Positions 37,555 through 49,015 of a stretch of 64,000 nt of DNA are shown in pieces. Within the stretch, counting starts at the first letter, position 1. Every line of letters starts with the position of its first letter. Source of the DNA: Tulasnella sp. 424 (lineage: Eukaryota; Basidiomycota; Agaricomycetes; Cantharellales; Tulasnellaceae). The notes beneath the pieces are model-generated. The model made no database searches. It was not told where the DNA came from and worked only from the letters and a program-made list of their open reading frames with translations. Where the stretch lies: NCBI GenBank assembly GCA_019633425.1, contig WSUB01000001.1, forward strand, positions 558,001 through 622,000, in the 5' to 3' direction. A program made the position numbers and the translations under genes.

Positions 37555-39797
37555 TTCAGACCCTCAAAGCCCTTAATCCGCCGAGAGATGGTTGAGTAGG
37601 GAGACGTAGCGTCTGAGGGGGGCAAGGAGATTTGACGCAAGTCGCCGCGCACCGAGACAACGGGTCCACCGAATTTTCGGACCGTGGGGTTCCTGCGAGT
37701 CCAGCTTTCAATTCAATCGCAGGGTCCGTGGGAGAAGCAAGAAAATACAACTGAATTGGAGTCCATCAGGGTCCATAGATTCTGTGCCGTATCGGGCAGC
37801 CTCATCTTCACATCCCCGCACCATCGGGTCCCCCAAGGCCTGCAGCCTCTCATCGCCAACCTCTCTGCCCTTCCCTCCCAAAACACCCAAAAGCCTCTTC
37901 GCCCAAATGGTCTTCATTGTCGCCAGTCATGATGCCAGTACTCGGTGCTGGAAGCGGCTGTCTCCGTCCATACAAACCTCGATCCGTTAGCCAGCCTATC
38001 AATCATACAGAGTGCTCATCGGGGCAGCTCACCCGCCGACACTAGTGAGTTTTCAGCCCCGCCGCCGCCCGTAATAGCTTCCCGTCGTTCCGTTCTCATC
38101 TTCTTCATTATGCTCCCTCGTGCATCGGGGCGTGATATGTGTCCTGTATCAATTCCCTCCGCGGCGCGCTTTTCCTCATTTCGGGGTTAGTAACCGAGTG
38201 GGTGACGGGTTGGGAGGAGCACGCCGGGCGCTGTTTCGATCGACTCCCATTGTGCCTCGTCCACGCTGTCGATAATGGCTGTATTACGCTAATATTACCG
38301 AAATACCGATGGTTTCTGTGTCGAACGTTGAAACGAGATACCGAGAAACCCTCATTCAAAGGCCGAGCCCCTCTGCTTCTCATGCCCTCCGGTAATACAC
38401 AAACAGAACCTGTCTCCAACTCGCTTTCTCCTCTGCGCTTTATGCCCAGGGCTGGTTCGGTAGCACCACCTGTTCTCGCTTTTTCTTCGTCTCTCTCCCT
38501 CTCTTACGAGGTTCGGGGGAATATGAGGGTTCAAACCCCTACCCCTCCCTTTCTTCACCACTACACCCGCTGTTGTTCCGTTGCGAGAAACCACCCTCCC
38601 TCTGGGCACCAGCTTCCAAAAATGCTCAGCCATTGAGAGCTTCAGACCCTGGCTGCTCCAGTCCTTCAATACAGTCCTCCCAACCAACATACGGCCCTTC
38701 CCTTGGGTCATCTAGATTAGATCCCTTTCTACCACCCAACTCTCTTTCCTTCCGAAAGGCAAATCCAAAAGCTGCGGTGCCACCGGAATTATGGGGCCCT
38801 TTGCGGCCCGTCTTTATCAATGATCTCGTAGACCCCGTCGTTCAGACTTCACCCCGCCGGGAATTACACTTAGGAATAGCCTTCGATAAAGACACACTCC
38901 CACGTCATAGCTGAGATTCAGAGGCAGTTCCGTTGTTCGAGACATCCACTTGTTATGTAAGGTCCGTATTTCCGCGTCCATTCCACCCAGGTAATACGGC
39001 ACCGGATCGCCTCGGAAGCAGAGTTGCCTTTTCGGGGAAAACCTCCCTTTGAACGAGTACAAAGCCACAATCAGGTCCTCGTTGCCAATGTGGACGAGCT
39101 TATTCTCACCTGCTTGGTCTCAAGCGGCACTGTTGGTGTACTGCTTTGCATGGGTGGGTCCATGTGCATTATGCCCTGTCTTATCATCAAAGCCCAAGCA
39201 TACTGAACAGGGTTTATGCAGATTGCGTGTTGCGTGTTGTCAGACCAGAGACCCTGTTAATGAATAGATTGTCTAGGCGGCGTAATCCTAGGCCTTGGTC
39301 GGGTTAGACGTCTAACAGGCTTTTACAGGTGAGGCTATACCTTTTAACAAAGCAAAATCACCTCGTCGGTCGCTCGACGTAGAACACAGTATGATCGTAT
39401 TCGCACATTAACATGAGGTGTAATAGCCGCATAATCCCACCGCACCGCTTTGAAATTCTAGGGACCAAACGGAGACAGCGTTCGTTTCGGCGGAGCTGTC
39501 TCACAGTTGGAACTGCAGGAGCGGGTGAACCGAAAATAAGTCTACGAAGCGCTTCTAAATCTGTAGTCAACATTGTGCCGTGACATGCGATTGGCTCCAC
39601 TCGACGATGCGAACAGCGGACGAGTTGGTCGCTTACCAAAAGAGTGTCATTGGTGCTCGGAATTCCGGTTTGGCGTTACACGCTCCCCCAGCCACGGGAT
39701 TGTGTGCTTCACGGAGCACAATCGCTTTCCCTTTAGTTCAATCCAATTGGATGGATGGGGAAGGTAAGCGCCTGCGCAGGGTCCGGCTAGGTGGTGC
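37555..39797. other. gene-poor region of about 2.2 kb
   Basis: I see no supported gene. Open frames up to about 165 codons occur on both strands (for example 38139-38636 plus and 38352-38711 minus) but overlap one another, lack recognisable domains and are rich in Ser, Pro, Arg and Cys. A GGTTCAAACCC string near 38528 resembles a tRNA B box, but I could not fold a tRNA around it. Confidence 0.4.
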
Positions 39798-40145
39798 CTA
39801 AAACCTCGCCACTAGAGGACTTGGCCCACTTCCGGTCGCTCCGAAAACATTCAACGCGAGTGTTTTCGAACTAATCCCGTCCATCCAAAAGACAGAATGA
39901 CCGCTCAAGCCTTTACCCGGCTCGTGCGTACTAAGATACCGCCTCGCCTTTACAGGCAAGTGAGTAAGAGCATCTGACATGACCTCGTGTGCACTGATAG
40001 GACGATCCCGAAGGTCTAGGGGAACCCTAATCCGCGTGCGACCCGCCTTGACTAATCCACGCGTGTGCGAAAGGTGGAGGAGGAGGAGACACAGAGATAG
40101 GGCGATCGATGAAATAAATAGAAAATAAGACCTTCGAGGTGTCAT
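39798..40145 (-). CDS. possible small secreted or signal-anchored protein (115 aa)
   Basis: A single-exon frame from ATG 40143-40145. It begins MTPRRSYFLFISSIALSLCL and continues with leucines to about residue 26, a textbook signal peptide or signal anchor: a basic n-region and a hydrophobic core. The rest is soluble-looking (RIRVPLDLRDRPISAHEVMS, then LPVKARRYLSTHEPGKGLSG) with no cysteines to suggest a disulfide-rich effector. No homologue is recognised. It is divergent from the SH3 gene (start 40472), so the 326 bases between would serve both. It could have further exons to the left that I cannot place. Confidence 0.35.
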   Translation of the reverse strand: MTPRRSYFLFISSIALSLCLLLLHLSHTRGLVKAGRTRIRVPLDLRDRPISAHEVMSDALTHLPVKARRYLSTHEPGKGLSGHSVFWMDGISSKTLALNVFGATGSGPSPLVARF

Positions 40146-40471
40146 GTTCTGCCGAGCCTTGCGCGATTAGGTTCTATCGAGGGTTGGGGTTGGCTTCTAT
40201 CTGACCTCCTCGTTTGAGTAATGATCAACCCTCCCTTCTCAGGCTTTCTCGGGCGAGATTAGAAGGGCGTGCACATGTGCAAGCGGTGACATGAGGCGAA
40301 TAGACGTCTCCGTTAGACAACACGTCATCAACAGAAGTCAGTCGCAAGATCGATTAGTTGGGTGGCTTCTCCTCCGTCGCTGTCCCCACGGTATCTCAAA
40401 CGGGAAAGTCGATTGCCTTTCATTCCCGGAGATAACTGGTGGACTCAGCCGTTAAGTCTCCCATATCCCCG

Positions 40472-41733
40472 ATGTTCGCTAATATAACCCAAGCCGACAA
40501 AGAGGCTTTCTTTGGTCTCCTAGACGAGTGCGTATCCTTCTGTCACTTGGTAGTACTGTACTTACATGGACGTTCGGCACTTCCTTTCCAGGTATTTCGC
40601 AACCCGCGGAGGGGTTGCCGCCGTGGCCGCAGCTAAAGGTCCCGCTGGACAACAAGCACTCTCTAGACTCCAGTCATCAGCGACACACCTCAAATCCGAT
40701 TTCGTCGGCAAACACTTTGGCACAGGTGGAGCCACATCATCCACCGCAACAAGCGCGGAACCCGCCGCTTCGGCGGCCAGTGGACATGCCGACGCATCCT
40801 CTTCCGATCGCCCATCTTTCGCCTCTTTGCGGGGCGCGTTTAGCAATGCATCCACTACCATAATGTCAGGCGCTAGTGCTGCCGGGTTAGGCCGATCGAA
40901 TACGACTGCTGCAGTGGGTTTGCTCCGCAAGATTGGATGAACAAGTCAACTGACCCACCTCCTGCGCTTTCTTTTTGCACCACAAGGGCACCGGCGGTCC
41001 CAAAGTACCCCCACCAGTGGCCCCTCGGAACCGGTTCCAAGCACCCGCTCCAACACAGCCGCCACCCGAACCTGAGGAGGAGGAGGATCCACCGCCGCCA
41101 GTAATCCCAAAACGGACGGTCGCGGCACCTGCCCCTGCCCCTCGGGGAATAGCAGGTCTTCAATCCGGCAAGCGTACGACCTCTGTTCCATTGGATAATT
41201 TATCCTTCTTTCCTTTTTTCTAATTGCCTTTTATGCATTTAGATTTTGGAAACAGCAAGATCGACATTACGTCTGGCGGATCTATGGTGTCCTCCATGTT
41301 CGGTTCGAAGAAAGCTCCAACTACTACCGGTATACCAAGCCTACCGCCTTCGTCAGCTCCCAAGTCAAACTACAGCTTTGCGCCACCTCCCGCTCGCCGG
41401 GCACCTTCGTCCACTGGAACTGAATCTCCCGCGGCCTCGACTCCACCACCACCGCCACCGCCACCGCCGCCCCCAACACGAGCTGCAGAGCCTGAAGAAG
41501 AAGGAGAATGGGTGGAAGCATTGTACGAGTACTCTAGTGATGTGAGTTCTCTCAGGGTCCAATGTTCGTTGAGGCAGTACTAATCATCAGAGGTGCCACA
41601 GGACAAAGCGGACCTCCAATTCGATACTGGAGCGAGGATCAAGGTTCTCGAACACACGAGCGACGATTGGTGGACTGGCGAGTTAAAGGGAAAGCAAGGC
41701 TTGTTCCCAGCAACATATGTAAAAACGCTGTAG
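40472..41733 (+). CDS. SH3-domain protein with polyproline linker
   Basis: About 330 residues over five exons. Exon 1 begins at the ATG of MFANITQADKEAFFGLLDE (40472) and splices to YFATRGGVAAVAAAKGPAGQ. A following Ala/Ser-rich segment ends NTTAA; the best donor, GTGGGT near 40913, joins it to GTGGPKVPPPVAPRNRFQAP. Exon 3 ends GLQSGK, spliced to HFGNSKIDITSGGSMV. After a run of at least ten prolines, the last two exons make an SH3 domain: EEEGEWVEALYEYSSD joins DKADLQFDTGARIKVLEHT and DDWWTGELKGKQGLFPATYV, with the ALYEY, DDWW and P..YV signatures. The stop is TAG at 41731-41733. Similar fungal proteins (S. pombe Csh3 type) work in actin and endocytosis. The architecture is clear; that role is inferred. 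Confidence 0.85.
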
Positions 41734-43060
41734 GACTGGCGTAGTTCGCCGTCATCGTTCACGTACAATTAAACGAGACCTTGAAGCTGAAGAAAGCCTC
41801 CGAGCAAAAGGAAGGAGTTCAACCCTCTCGAGGCTCCCATTCCGAGAGCTCTCGAGGAATATTCGACTCGTTGAAAGGGTGTATGCGGAGTGGGTAATGG
41901 CCAATCATGCGGCCCTCAAAGCTGCAAGTGAAATTGGAATGCATACGGCGGGTAGGCTTCGCTAAGAACCCACTTGAAACCCGACAAAACGTGGCTACCA
42001 ATTTGCTTCGGATGTTCCCGTAATTTGGAGATCCGAGTATTGCTAAGAAATGTGCTGGAGCACCACAACCCCTCGTGTAAGAAACTATATCAAACCCCTA
42101 GGGTAAACCTCGCGTCGAAAGCAACGACAATAAATTAATTAAAAACATCAAGGGCGGAGACTGAAAGATGACTCCGATTGAGGGTCCCCACATGAGCTTC
42201 ACACTTGGTCAGGTACGACGGCCTTTCCTTTTCTTCAAAAGGGCGTTCTCCACCACCTAGCTCACGTACGTCTTTCTTAATGCTTTCTTACGTGCATGCG
42301 TTCCAGCCAGCTCGTTGGATGTCAAGGGTATTCGAGGCCATTCATAAAGTCCATTACGAAAAGTTACTACCTAGCAATTGACATCGAAGCAGCTAACTAC
42401 TGGACAGGGGTAATACATATGCATAAGGGGGAGGCGGCCTAAGGAGATTATCAGCAAGGGAGACAAAAAGGTTAAAAAAGAGACAACAGCACAACAACAG
42501 GAAACCCGCTAATAAAAAATAGAGATAGAAACGAGATCGAGAGAGAAAAAAACAAATCAGCCGCCAAGGCATACCCGAAATAGAGCCTAATTCCTTCCAA
42601 CGTGAGATGGCAGCAGAGAAAAGGGGAAAGCAAGAGTGGGGAGGATGTCAAGACAGCCAAGAAGGAACCACAGGTAACTATAAGAATAGAGAAGGGAGAA
42701 AGCGATGAGGCCGGCTTCATATACGCGCGACATATTATAAATGATTAAAAGAAAAGGGCAAAAAAAAGTGGGAATAAGTGAAGCCGTCCTAAGCGGGGAG
42801 GGTGTATGTCGCGGCCTGGATTGAGTCTTGAGGAAAATCGGGGTGTGTTGCTGTGCGTTGTGGAAGAAAGTGGTGTGCTTGAGGACATTGTCGAAAGGTC
42901 TTGAAGTACTGTCGAAAGGTCTTGAGGAAGAGAGTTGAAAGAGCGACAAGGGGAAGGGTGGGCAGACCGAACCCCGGGGGTATGAGAAGGTATATGGGAA
43001 ATAAGATGACCAGCATGAGGGGAGGGGAGGAAGGGTAGGCGGAAATGGGACCAGCCACGT
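41734..43060. other. intergenic region between convergent SH3 and cyclin genes
   Basis: About 1.3 kb of 3' flanks. From about 42440 to 42780 it is purine-rich on the plus strand (many A and G runs), which reads as pyrimidine-rich on the cyclin strand. No gene is supported: the open frames here are low-complexity Leu/Ser/Phe text produced by that base bias. Confidence 0.5.
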
Positions 43061-45132
43061 TTAAGCCAAGCCAGCGGCAGCCTCGACGTCCATCAATATC
43101 GACATCGTCTCCATCGACGCTTGAGTCCGATACTCCTTGATCTTCTCCGCTTGACTCTTCACGTAAGCCTCCTCCCTAGCATCTCTCTCTTCGCTCGAGG
43201 ATGACACGCTCCTCGGTGCTCTCCACTCCATCATCGGACCTCGCGGCTGACCCATTCCAATCTGAGCTGTAGACTTGGACGATCGAAGGCGGAAAGACGA
43301 CGAGTTGGAAGATGGGAGGCCGCTGGCGTGATTCGAATCGGATCCTTTGAAGCCGCCCCAGACGCGTCCGACGACGTCACGAGCACGCGTAGCCAGCGAA
43401 GGGAGAGACCCAGTCGAAGGCATGCCGGTGTCGCAGTTGGACTCGCTCGAGGCTAGAGACGCGACGCGGGACTTGACGCTCCCCACCGAGTTGGTCGAGA
43501 CCGACTTGGGAACGCGAGACCCGGACCCGGAGGGAGCACGCATGAACGACGAGACGATCGATGAATGGGAGGTCTCGGCCTTGGTGGGCGAACCGCATAC
43601 GATGGTCGACGCTGAGCTGGGAATGCGACTACGATGATCACCGCTGGGCTTGTAAGCTGACTGAGGAACGGGCCTGATGGTGAACCGTCTCTTGGGAGCC
43701 TTTCCGACGCTTCCGCTGGGGAAATCCTCGTCGCTGTCCTCCAAGTCGATGGTACCGTTGACGCTCGTACCGATCTGAGCACCACCGATGACGCGGGCTT
43801 GACGCTGGACAAGGAACTGTCGACGAAGAGCCTCGGCGTCGTCTTGCTCGGAACTTGAGCTCAGGGAAGAGTACATGGCTTCGGACTCGGTAGCAGAGCT
43901 GCCATCAGTAAGGGAAGCAGTGGACGAGCTTGCGGCCGACGAGGTGGACGAAGAGGTGCCGTTGCCGCGAGACAGACCATGCGAGGCGATGCGTGGACGA
44001 GGAGATGTGGATGCGGTGGCAGACAAGGGCGCCCGGATCCTGTTGCTCAAGCGAGAGAGAGCCTCTGCCCTGACTGTCAAGTTCGCCGTAGCGGGAATGG
44101 CAATCTCCGCGGTACCGAAGGTAGCCCGAAGAGGAGACGGAGTGGGCGAGCAGGAAAGGATGTCGTCTTCGTCTTCGAGGTCCAACTCGCGAGGAGGCAC
44201 CCTGATCTGAAGCTGGCGGCGAGGAGGAGGAGTGGGCGATGTCGGAGTGGGAGGGAGGGTGACCTGGGGATGGTGACCCTTCTTCGGCGGCGTGACAGTA
44301 AGGGCGGCCTTGGGGCGGAGACGCCTCGACGACGGGAAGAAGACGCTCAGGCAGTCGATGAGATCGTCCTCGTGGAATCGGAGATCGTAGTCGAGGAGCT
44401 GGAGGAGCTGCATCTCCATGAGGTTGACTGTTGAAGAATTGAATTAGATTGTGACCGAATAACATCGCGAAAGCGAACCGCTTACCTTCGGGACCAGAGA
44501 AACCAAAGGCCTTGCTGACGCCGTAAATGTCCTTGACATGGCAGTGGGTGTACGCGGTCCACCACTTGTTCTTGGGGCTCGAATCGTTGAGGTACTTGGC
44601 GGCAACGATGAGCGTGGCGATGAATACGCGGTGGCGAGTGCAGGGCATCCCTGTTCATAATCAGGCAGGTACAGTCAGCGAAAAGAAGTTGACCTTAAGT
44701 AGGTTGGACCTTACCTCCTTTGGCCATCTTGGGAAGCTTGCTCTTGAGGCGGTTGAGATAAACGAGCGTTGTAAGGAGCGTCGGGGCTTGCACGTTAGAC
44801 TTCCGATGAAGAAGAGCGACGAAATCCTCCAGCGATGGAATGGCCGATGGTCTTGCCCCCGAAGAAGATGGCGACGAGACGGGCAGAGAGGTCTTCTGAG
44901 TGAAGTCTCCCTTGGTCGGTGTGACTGGAGGCGAAGGGAGGCTAGACTCTGCTGCGGGTACTTGTGCTGGACGACGGGAACCATCGTCGAGAAGGATGAC
45001 CTTTTCGATCTCGCTGACGATATGCCTGATCATGGTCTGATCGACGTTCTGCTGCATCAACCAGAGGAGGTCGGAGTTGTGCTGGTCGGCGGGGAGAAGA
45101 GAGTGGGGATGACGACGTTCCGAGGCGGCCAT
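43061..45132 (-). CDS. Pho85-type cyclin of the PCL1/2 (S. pombe Pas1) subfamily
   Basis: A cyclin that would activate a Pho85-like CDK at G1/S and in polarity control. It starts MAASERRHPHSLLPADQHNS (ATG 45130-45132). Exon 1 holds the first cyclin helices, up to LLTTLVYLNRLKSKLPKMAK. Exon 2 reads GMPCTRHRVFIATLIVAAKY and LNDSSPKNKWW, the hallmark of the PCL1/2 cyclin box, and ends SKAFGFSGPEG. Exon 3 continues VNLMEMQLLQLLDYDLRFHE. The cyclin box therefore covers about residues 10-225. The remaining roughly 420 residues are a Ser/Pro-rich disordered tail in one exon, with many SP/TP sites, ending MDVEAAAGLA. The tail is much longer than in yeast Pcl1, as is common in basidiomycetes. Two introns are seen. 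Confidence 0.87.
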
Positions 45133-46633
45133 TGGTGTTAGAAGAAGTGTTGCGGGGATGTGGGGTGTGGATCAAAAGAGTGGAAGGGACGGAGAGAAGC
45201 GGGTCGAGGGATACAGTGATGGGAACCGAAGAGGATGATGATCTGGAGGCAAAAGACACCCAGGTCTTATAGAAGAAAAATGCGGTAACGGGATGTTCGC
45301 CCAGGCGAGGGATGAATTTTGAATGCGAGTGTTTGTGTTGTGGGCTACAACAAGTCAATTGAAGCAGGAAAAAGATAAAAAAGTAGTCGATCTGTTGTTT
45401 TTTGTTGGTTGGCCTTTTTTGCTTCCGCCTGAGGGGCAGACTGCGAGTGCGCGACTTCCGGAGAGGAGCAAATTAGAAGTAGTGGAGGGGCAGTTGGAGA
45501 TGGAGGGGCGGAGCGGGGGCAAGGCAAAACAACAACCGCCGGCTGAGACAGAGGGATGTTATAAGTACTGGACACGCTGGTTGGTAGCAGTGTGGGGGTC
45601 AGTTCGAGGGTAGGTTGGAACTCCCATGTTCAGGCCATGATATAACCCAGCCGTAGACTGCTGTCATCAGCCTCAAAGCCAATTCGGGCTGTACACGTGA
45701 AGGCACCCCATCAACCATCCAGCCAGGCCAGTTCCAAACTCGCCTGATTAGAGTCAATCTCCCCGTGTGCCATGGAATTGCCTCTTACGAGTACGCTCTG
45801 AAGATGATTTGGCTCAGTGGATATACCATCGTGAAAGCGCTAACTCTCCTTATAAATGGGAAGGGGTTTGTTGGTCCCTGATCGACGTCCTCAGATCTTC
45901 ATCGGGAATCTATCGGTACCTCGCCATTCCATTCGACGGCTCGCCTGCGGATCAGGTTCAACCATTAAACTCTACTGCAAAATGATTTTACCGTACCTTC
46001 TCTGCTATCCTCAACAAGACTCATCACTTTCAAACTTCGACGAGTCGATCCACCTTAAAGCTTCACCCAATCTCTCGGGTTATAACGCACCACGCACCGT
46101 CGTCATCGCCGAGCTTGTTCTGTCGAATAGATTCGTCTATACTGCGAGTACCATGATTACAAATTACGATTTTTCTTATTCATCGAGTCTTCATCATATG
46201 CCCCAAGCTGACAGGCTAGCATACCGCGCCCGTCGACTTGCAAAGAGCCTTTGGGTTTCCCCCTCTGCGAAAATGGGAGATGAAAGCCGATCATGTGTGC
46301 ACTGGCTAATCCCAGGGGCCTTTCGAGGCGCTTTCGTCTTCCTCACCCGGGTATGATTGCGTTTGATGCGCGGACGACCGTTCGCGGGTCCTCGGCATCG
46401 GCAAAACCCGTCATCAATGCACAAGAGCGGCGGCCCGTGTTCCTCGTAGACTTAAATCATAAGTCGGGGCATATGTCGTAATGCATAAGATTCGAGACGA
46501 CAAGGTGACACAGAGTACAAGGCTACAAAAATAACGAAACAGCAACCGAAACAAGCTCGACGGGGATGGTGTTCGGAACCTCCAATGGAAAAACCGAAGG
46601 CAGAAAATAAAAGGTCGGCGAGCTGAAATTCGT
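45133..46633. other. intergenic region, cyclin upstream / uL2 downstream
   Basis: About 1.5 kb. The left part is the cyclin promoter and leader. A plus-strand frame of 166 codons starts at 45856, four bases after a TATAA string, but its product resembles nothing known, is not conserved-looking in composition and has no spliced extension, so I leave it out. The right end is the uL2 3' region. Confidence 0.4.
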
Positions 46634-47667
46634 TTACTGCTCCTTGACTTTGGTGGAACCCCTGAGAAGACCAGTCTGGAGGATAACATCGTTCGCAAGT
46701 TAGGACAATGTTCCGTAAATTAAGAAGAATATTGCAAATATAACGCACCCTGCGAGCCGCAATAAGACCGACTTTCTGACCGGGGACGGCTTGTCTCGAG
46801 ATAGTAGAAGCCTTGCCAATGTGCTGATGGTTTCCTCCTCCGTGAGGGTGATCGACGGGGTTCATAGCAACACCACGAGTACGAGGCCAGCTGTGTTGCA
46901 AGAAGCACCTCGTTAATAGCCGCATCTCGCTCAGTAACACACGGAAGCCAAACCCACCAGTTTCGCTTTGCCTTGTACTTGAAGAACGCACGACCAGCCT
47001 TCAATAGAGGCTTGTCAATCCGTCCACCGCCAGCAACAATACCAACGGTTCCACGGGCAGTAGCACGAATGGTCTTCTTCGCTCCACTGGGGAGACGAAT
47101 ACGGGTGATGTTATCATCGGGGTTGTGGCCGATGATTGTCGCGTAGTTGCCAGAAGTCCGGGCAAGTGCACCGCGGTCGCCGGGTCGAGCCTCGACGTTG
47201 CAGCAGATGGTACCTTCGGGCATCTCAGACAACGGGAGGACATTGCCAACGGCGAGTTGAGCCTTTTTGCCGACATAGACGAAGGCACCGGTGTACATTC
47301 CCTCGGTAGCGATGAAAGTCTCGGTGATTCGGCCGTGCTGGTAGGGGTTTTGGAATTGGACGCGGGCGAGAGGGGCACCACTGAATGACGAGAGAGATGT
47401 TGCTTCAGTTATGGCGGCTTCCTTCAGGATGAGGCACCGTGAAACATACCGTCCAGGATCGTGGATAATATCCTTCACGACACCCTTTAAGTAGCCATGT
47501 CGTTCAGCATAGTCGAGCTTCCGTAGCTTGGCTGGGTTCTTCCGGTGGTGGGTATGAGCGTCGAACTGAAAGACAGGGCCGTTAACGACTGTTAAGCATT
47601 GTTAGAACTTGTATCGTTGCCCTACAAGTGGATGTGCTCGTCTTTGTGCGCGAATAACCCGACCCAT
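46634..47667 (-). CDS. RPL2: 60S ribosomal protein uL2 (L8; yeast Rpl2)
   Basis: uL2 is a core large-subunit protein near the peptidyl transferase centre. The ATG at 47665-47667 gives [14 protein letters not shown]. Splicing to the AG just before [20 protein letters not shown] keeps phase 0; an earlier AG in the same intron would break the frame. After [19 protein letters not shown] an intron joins [21 protein letters not shown] third intron lies inside KRN(C)WPRTRG, followed by [20 protein letters not shown], the nearly invariant uL2 loop whose His is functionally important. A last intron precedes [13 protein letters not shown]. The length of about 250 residues is right for the family. It is head-to-head with the CCDC97-like gene, 316 bases apart. 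Several introns in a ribosomal protein gene is normal for basidiomycetes. Confidence 0.95.
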
Positions 47668-47983
47668 GTTGACTGAACGAGAGTGGGATTAAGTCAGCAT
47701 ACGTCCCGACGTCGTGAATCAGGAATGAAGGATGCTCCGAGGCAGGGAGGCATCGCAATCCGGACCGCATCCCTTCCATCCCATCCAAATCCCTCTTGCA
47801 GACGGATTACTTGCTCCCGGCCCCATGATCTTATTCCCTGGTGCGATAGCGACCTTGACTTACATTATTTCGTCGTCGTCGTTGGCAGTCTTGAGGATGG
47901 GGGCGAATACAATGACTTCCCACGACCTGAAATCCGTTGATGCCACTATGTAATCCAACTCTACCGTAACCCACGACCTCGTT

Positions 47984-48901
47984 ATGTCAGCCTCCACCTC
48001 CAGCCCCTCGGACTTCAACGTCGCCCCCGTCCTGAAATACCTTTCTCTCCCAGCAGATCACAGACCATCGCCGTTGGATGAGCCTCTAGAATTCCTGCGG
48101 AACCACCTCATCCAACTACCGTTGGAATATTTAAAACCGTTCTCCGCGATCACAACCCCTCGCCAGAGAACCCAGTTGCTTCGGATACGGAACCGCCGAA
48201 CGACTTATGCATGTAGTGCGGAAGGGATGAAAGCTCTGAGCTGGGTTGAAGCCAGGAAGCAAGATCCACTGGCGTACGAAGCCTTCATGATATCCTCTAC
48301 CGGAACGCAGGGGATGCCGCTAGCTCAGGACCCGACAGACCCGAACCGGGCTTATCGAAAAGGAGAGGAAGAAGGTGCCGATGAACGAAGCTGGGTCAAG
48401 GATTCTTTCATGGATGGTGCAAAAGGGCACATCGGTGAAGGCAAGCTGGCGGTGTGTCTGTTCTGTGACGGATCCGGCGATGTTCTTCCTGTGAACTGAT
48501 AACTTTGACATCACCCGCGTTCAGGCGCTTCTAGGTCAGTTTGAGGAAGAACGCGCGGCGGAAAAGCTTCGTGACATGAAACGGGAGATGCGAGAGAGAG
48601 AGCAGTTTCAGCGGGAGACCGAGCCCGAAGAAGAGGAAGAAGAGGAGTCCGAAGACGAAGAATCGTCCGCGAACCCGTTATATGACTCTTCCGAGGACGC
48701 AAGAAAGTCATTTGAAAGGATCATTCGTGATAAATTTGTCGATGGATTGCTTGAGGTATGTCCCTCATTTCACTTTTTGCGGAAACACACTAAGTGTCGT
48801 GATAGTGGATGGACTATGACACCGTTGACTGGGACGAACGATGGGACGGCGACGGTCGGGATGATGAAGAAAGGTGGTTCGACGAAGAGGAAGAAGAATG
48901 A
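47984..48901 (+). CDS. CCDC97-like protein (DUF2052 family)
   Basis: About 266 residues in three exons, starting MSASTSSPSDFNVAPVLKYL (ATG 47984). Exon 1 includes LLRIRNRRTTYACSAEGMKA and ends GEGKLA (donor GTGTGT). Exon 2 resumes ALLGQFEEERAAEKLRDMKR with a glutamate-rich stretch and KSFERIIRDKFVDGLLE. Exon 3 reads WMDYDTVDWDERWDGDGRDD and then ERWFDEEEEE. The order (helical N-part, coiled EE-rich middle, then a Y.TVDWDE...ERWFDEEE C-terminus) is the signature of the family that includes human CCDC97, which has been found with the SF3b splicing complex. Function in fungi is not established. It is head-to-head with uL2 and tail-to-tail with SWC4, only 114 bases between stops. Confidence 0.8.
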
Positions 48902-49015
48902 TCTCACCCTTCGCCATATGTTAGCGCTGTCACTGTAATCGTATGGAATGAGCCAAGATTGAACAGTAGAATTGATAACAATACGGGTACAAAAATGTAC
49001 AAAAATCTCGGGGTC

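Noticed and set aside
38440..38545. GGTTCAAACCC string that looks like a tRNA B box
   Set aside because: No matching A box, anticodon arm or acceptor stem could be folded around it on either strand.
45856..46356. 166-codon plus-strand frame downstream of a TATAA string, between the cyclin and uL2 genes
   Set aside because: The product resembles no family, the composition is unremarkable, and no splice-supported extension or neighbouring exon fits. It is probably chance or promoter DNA.
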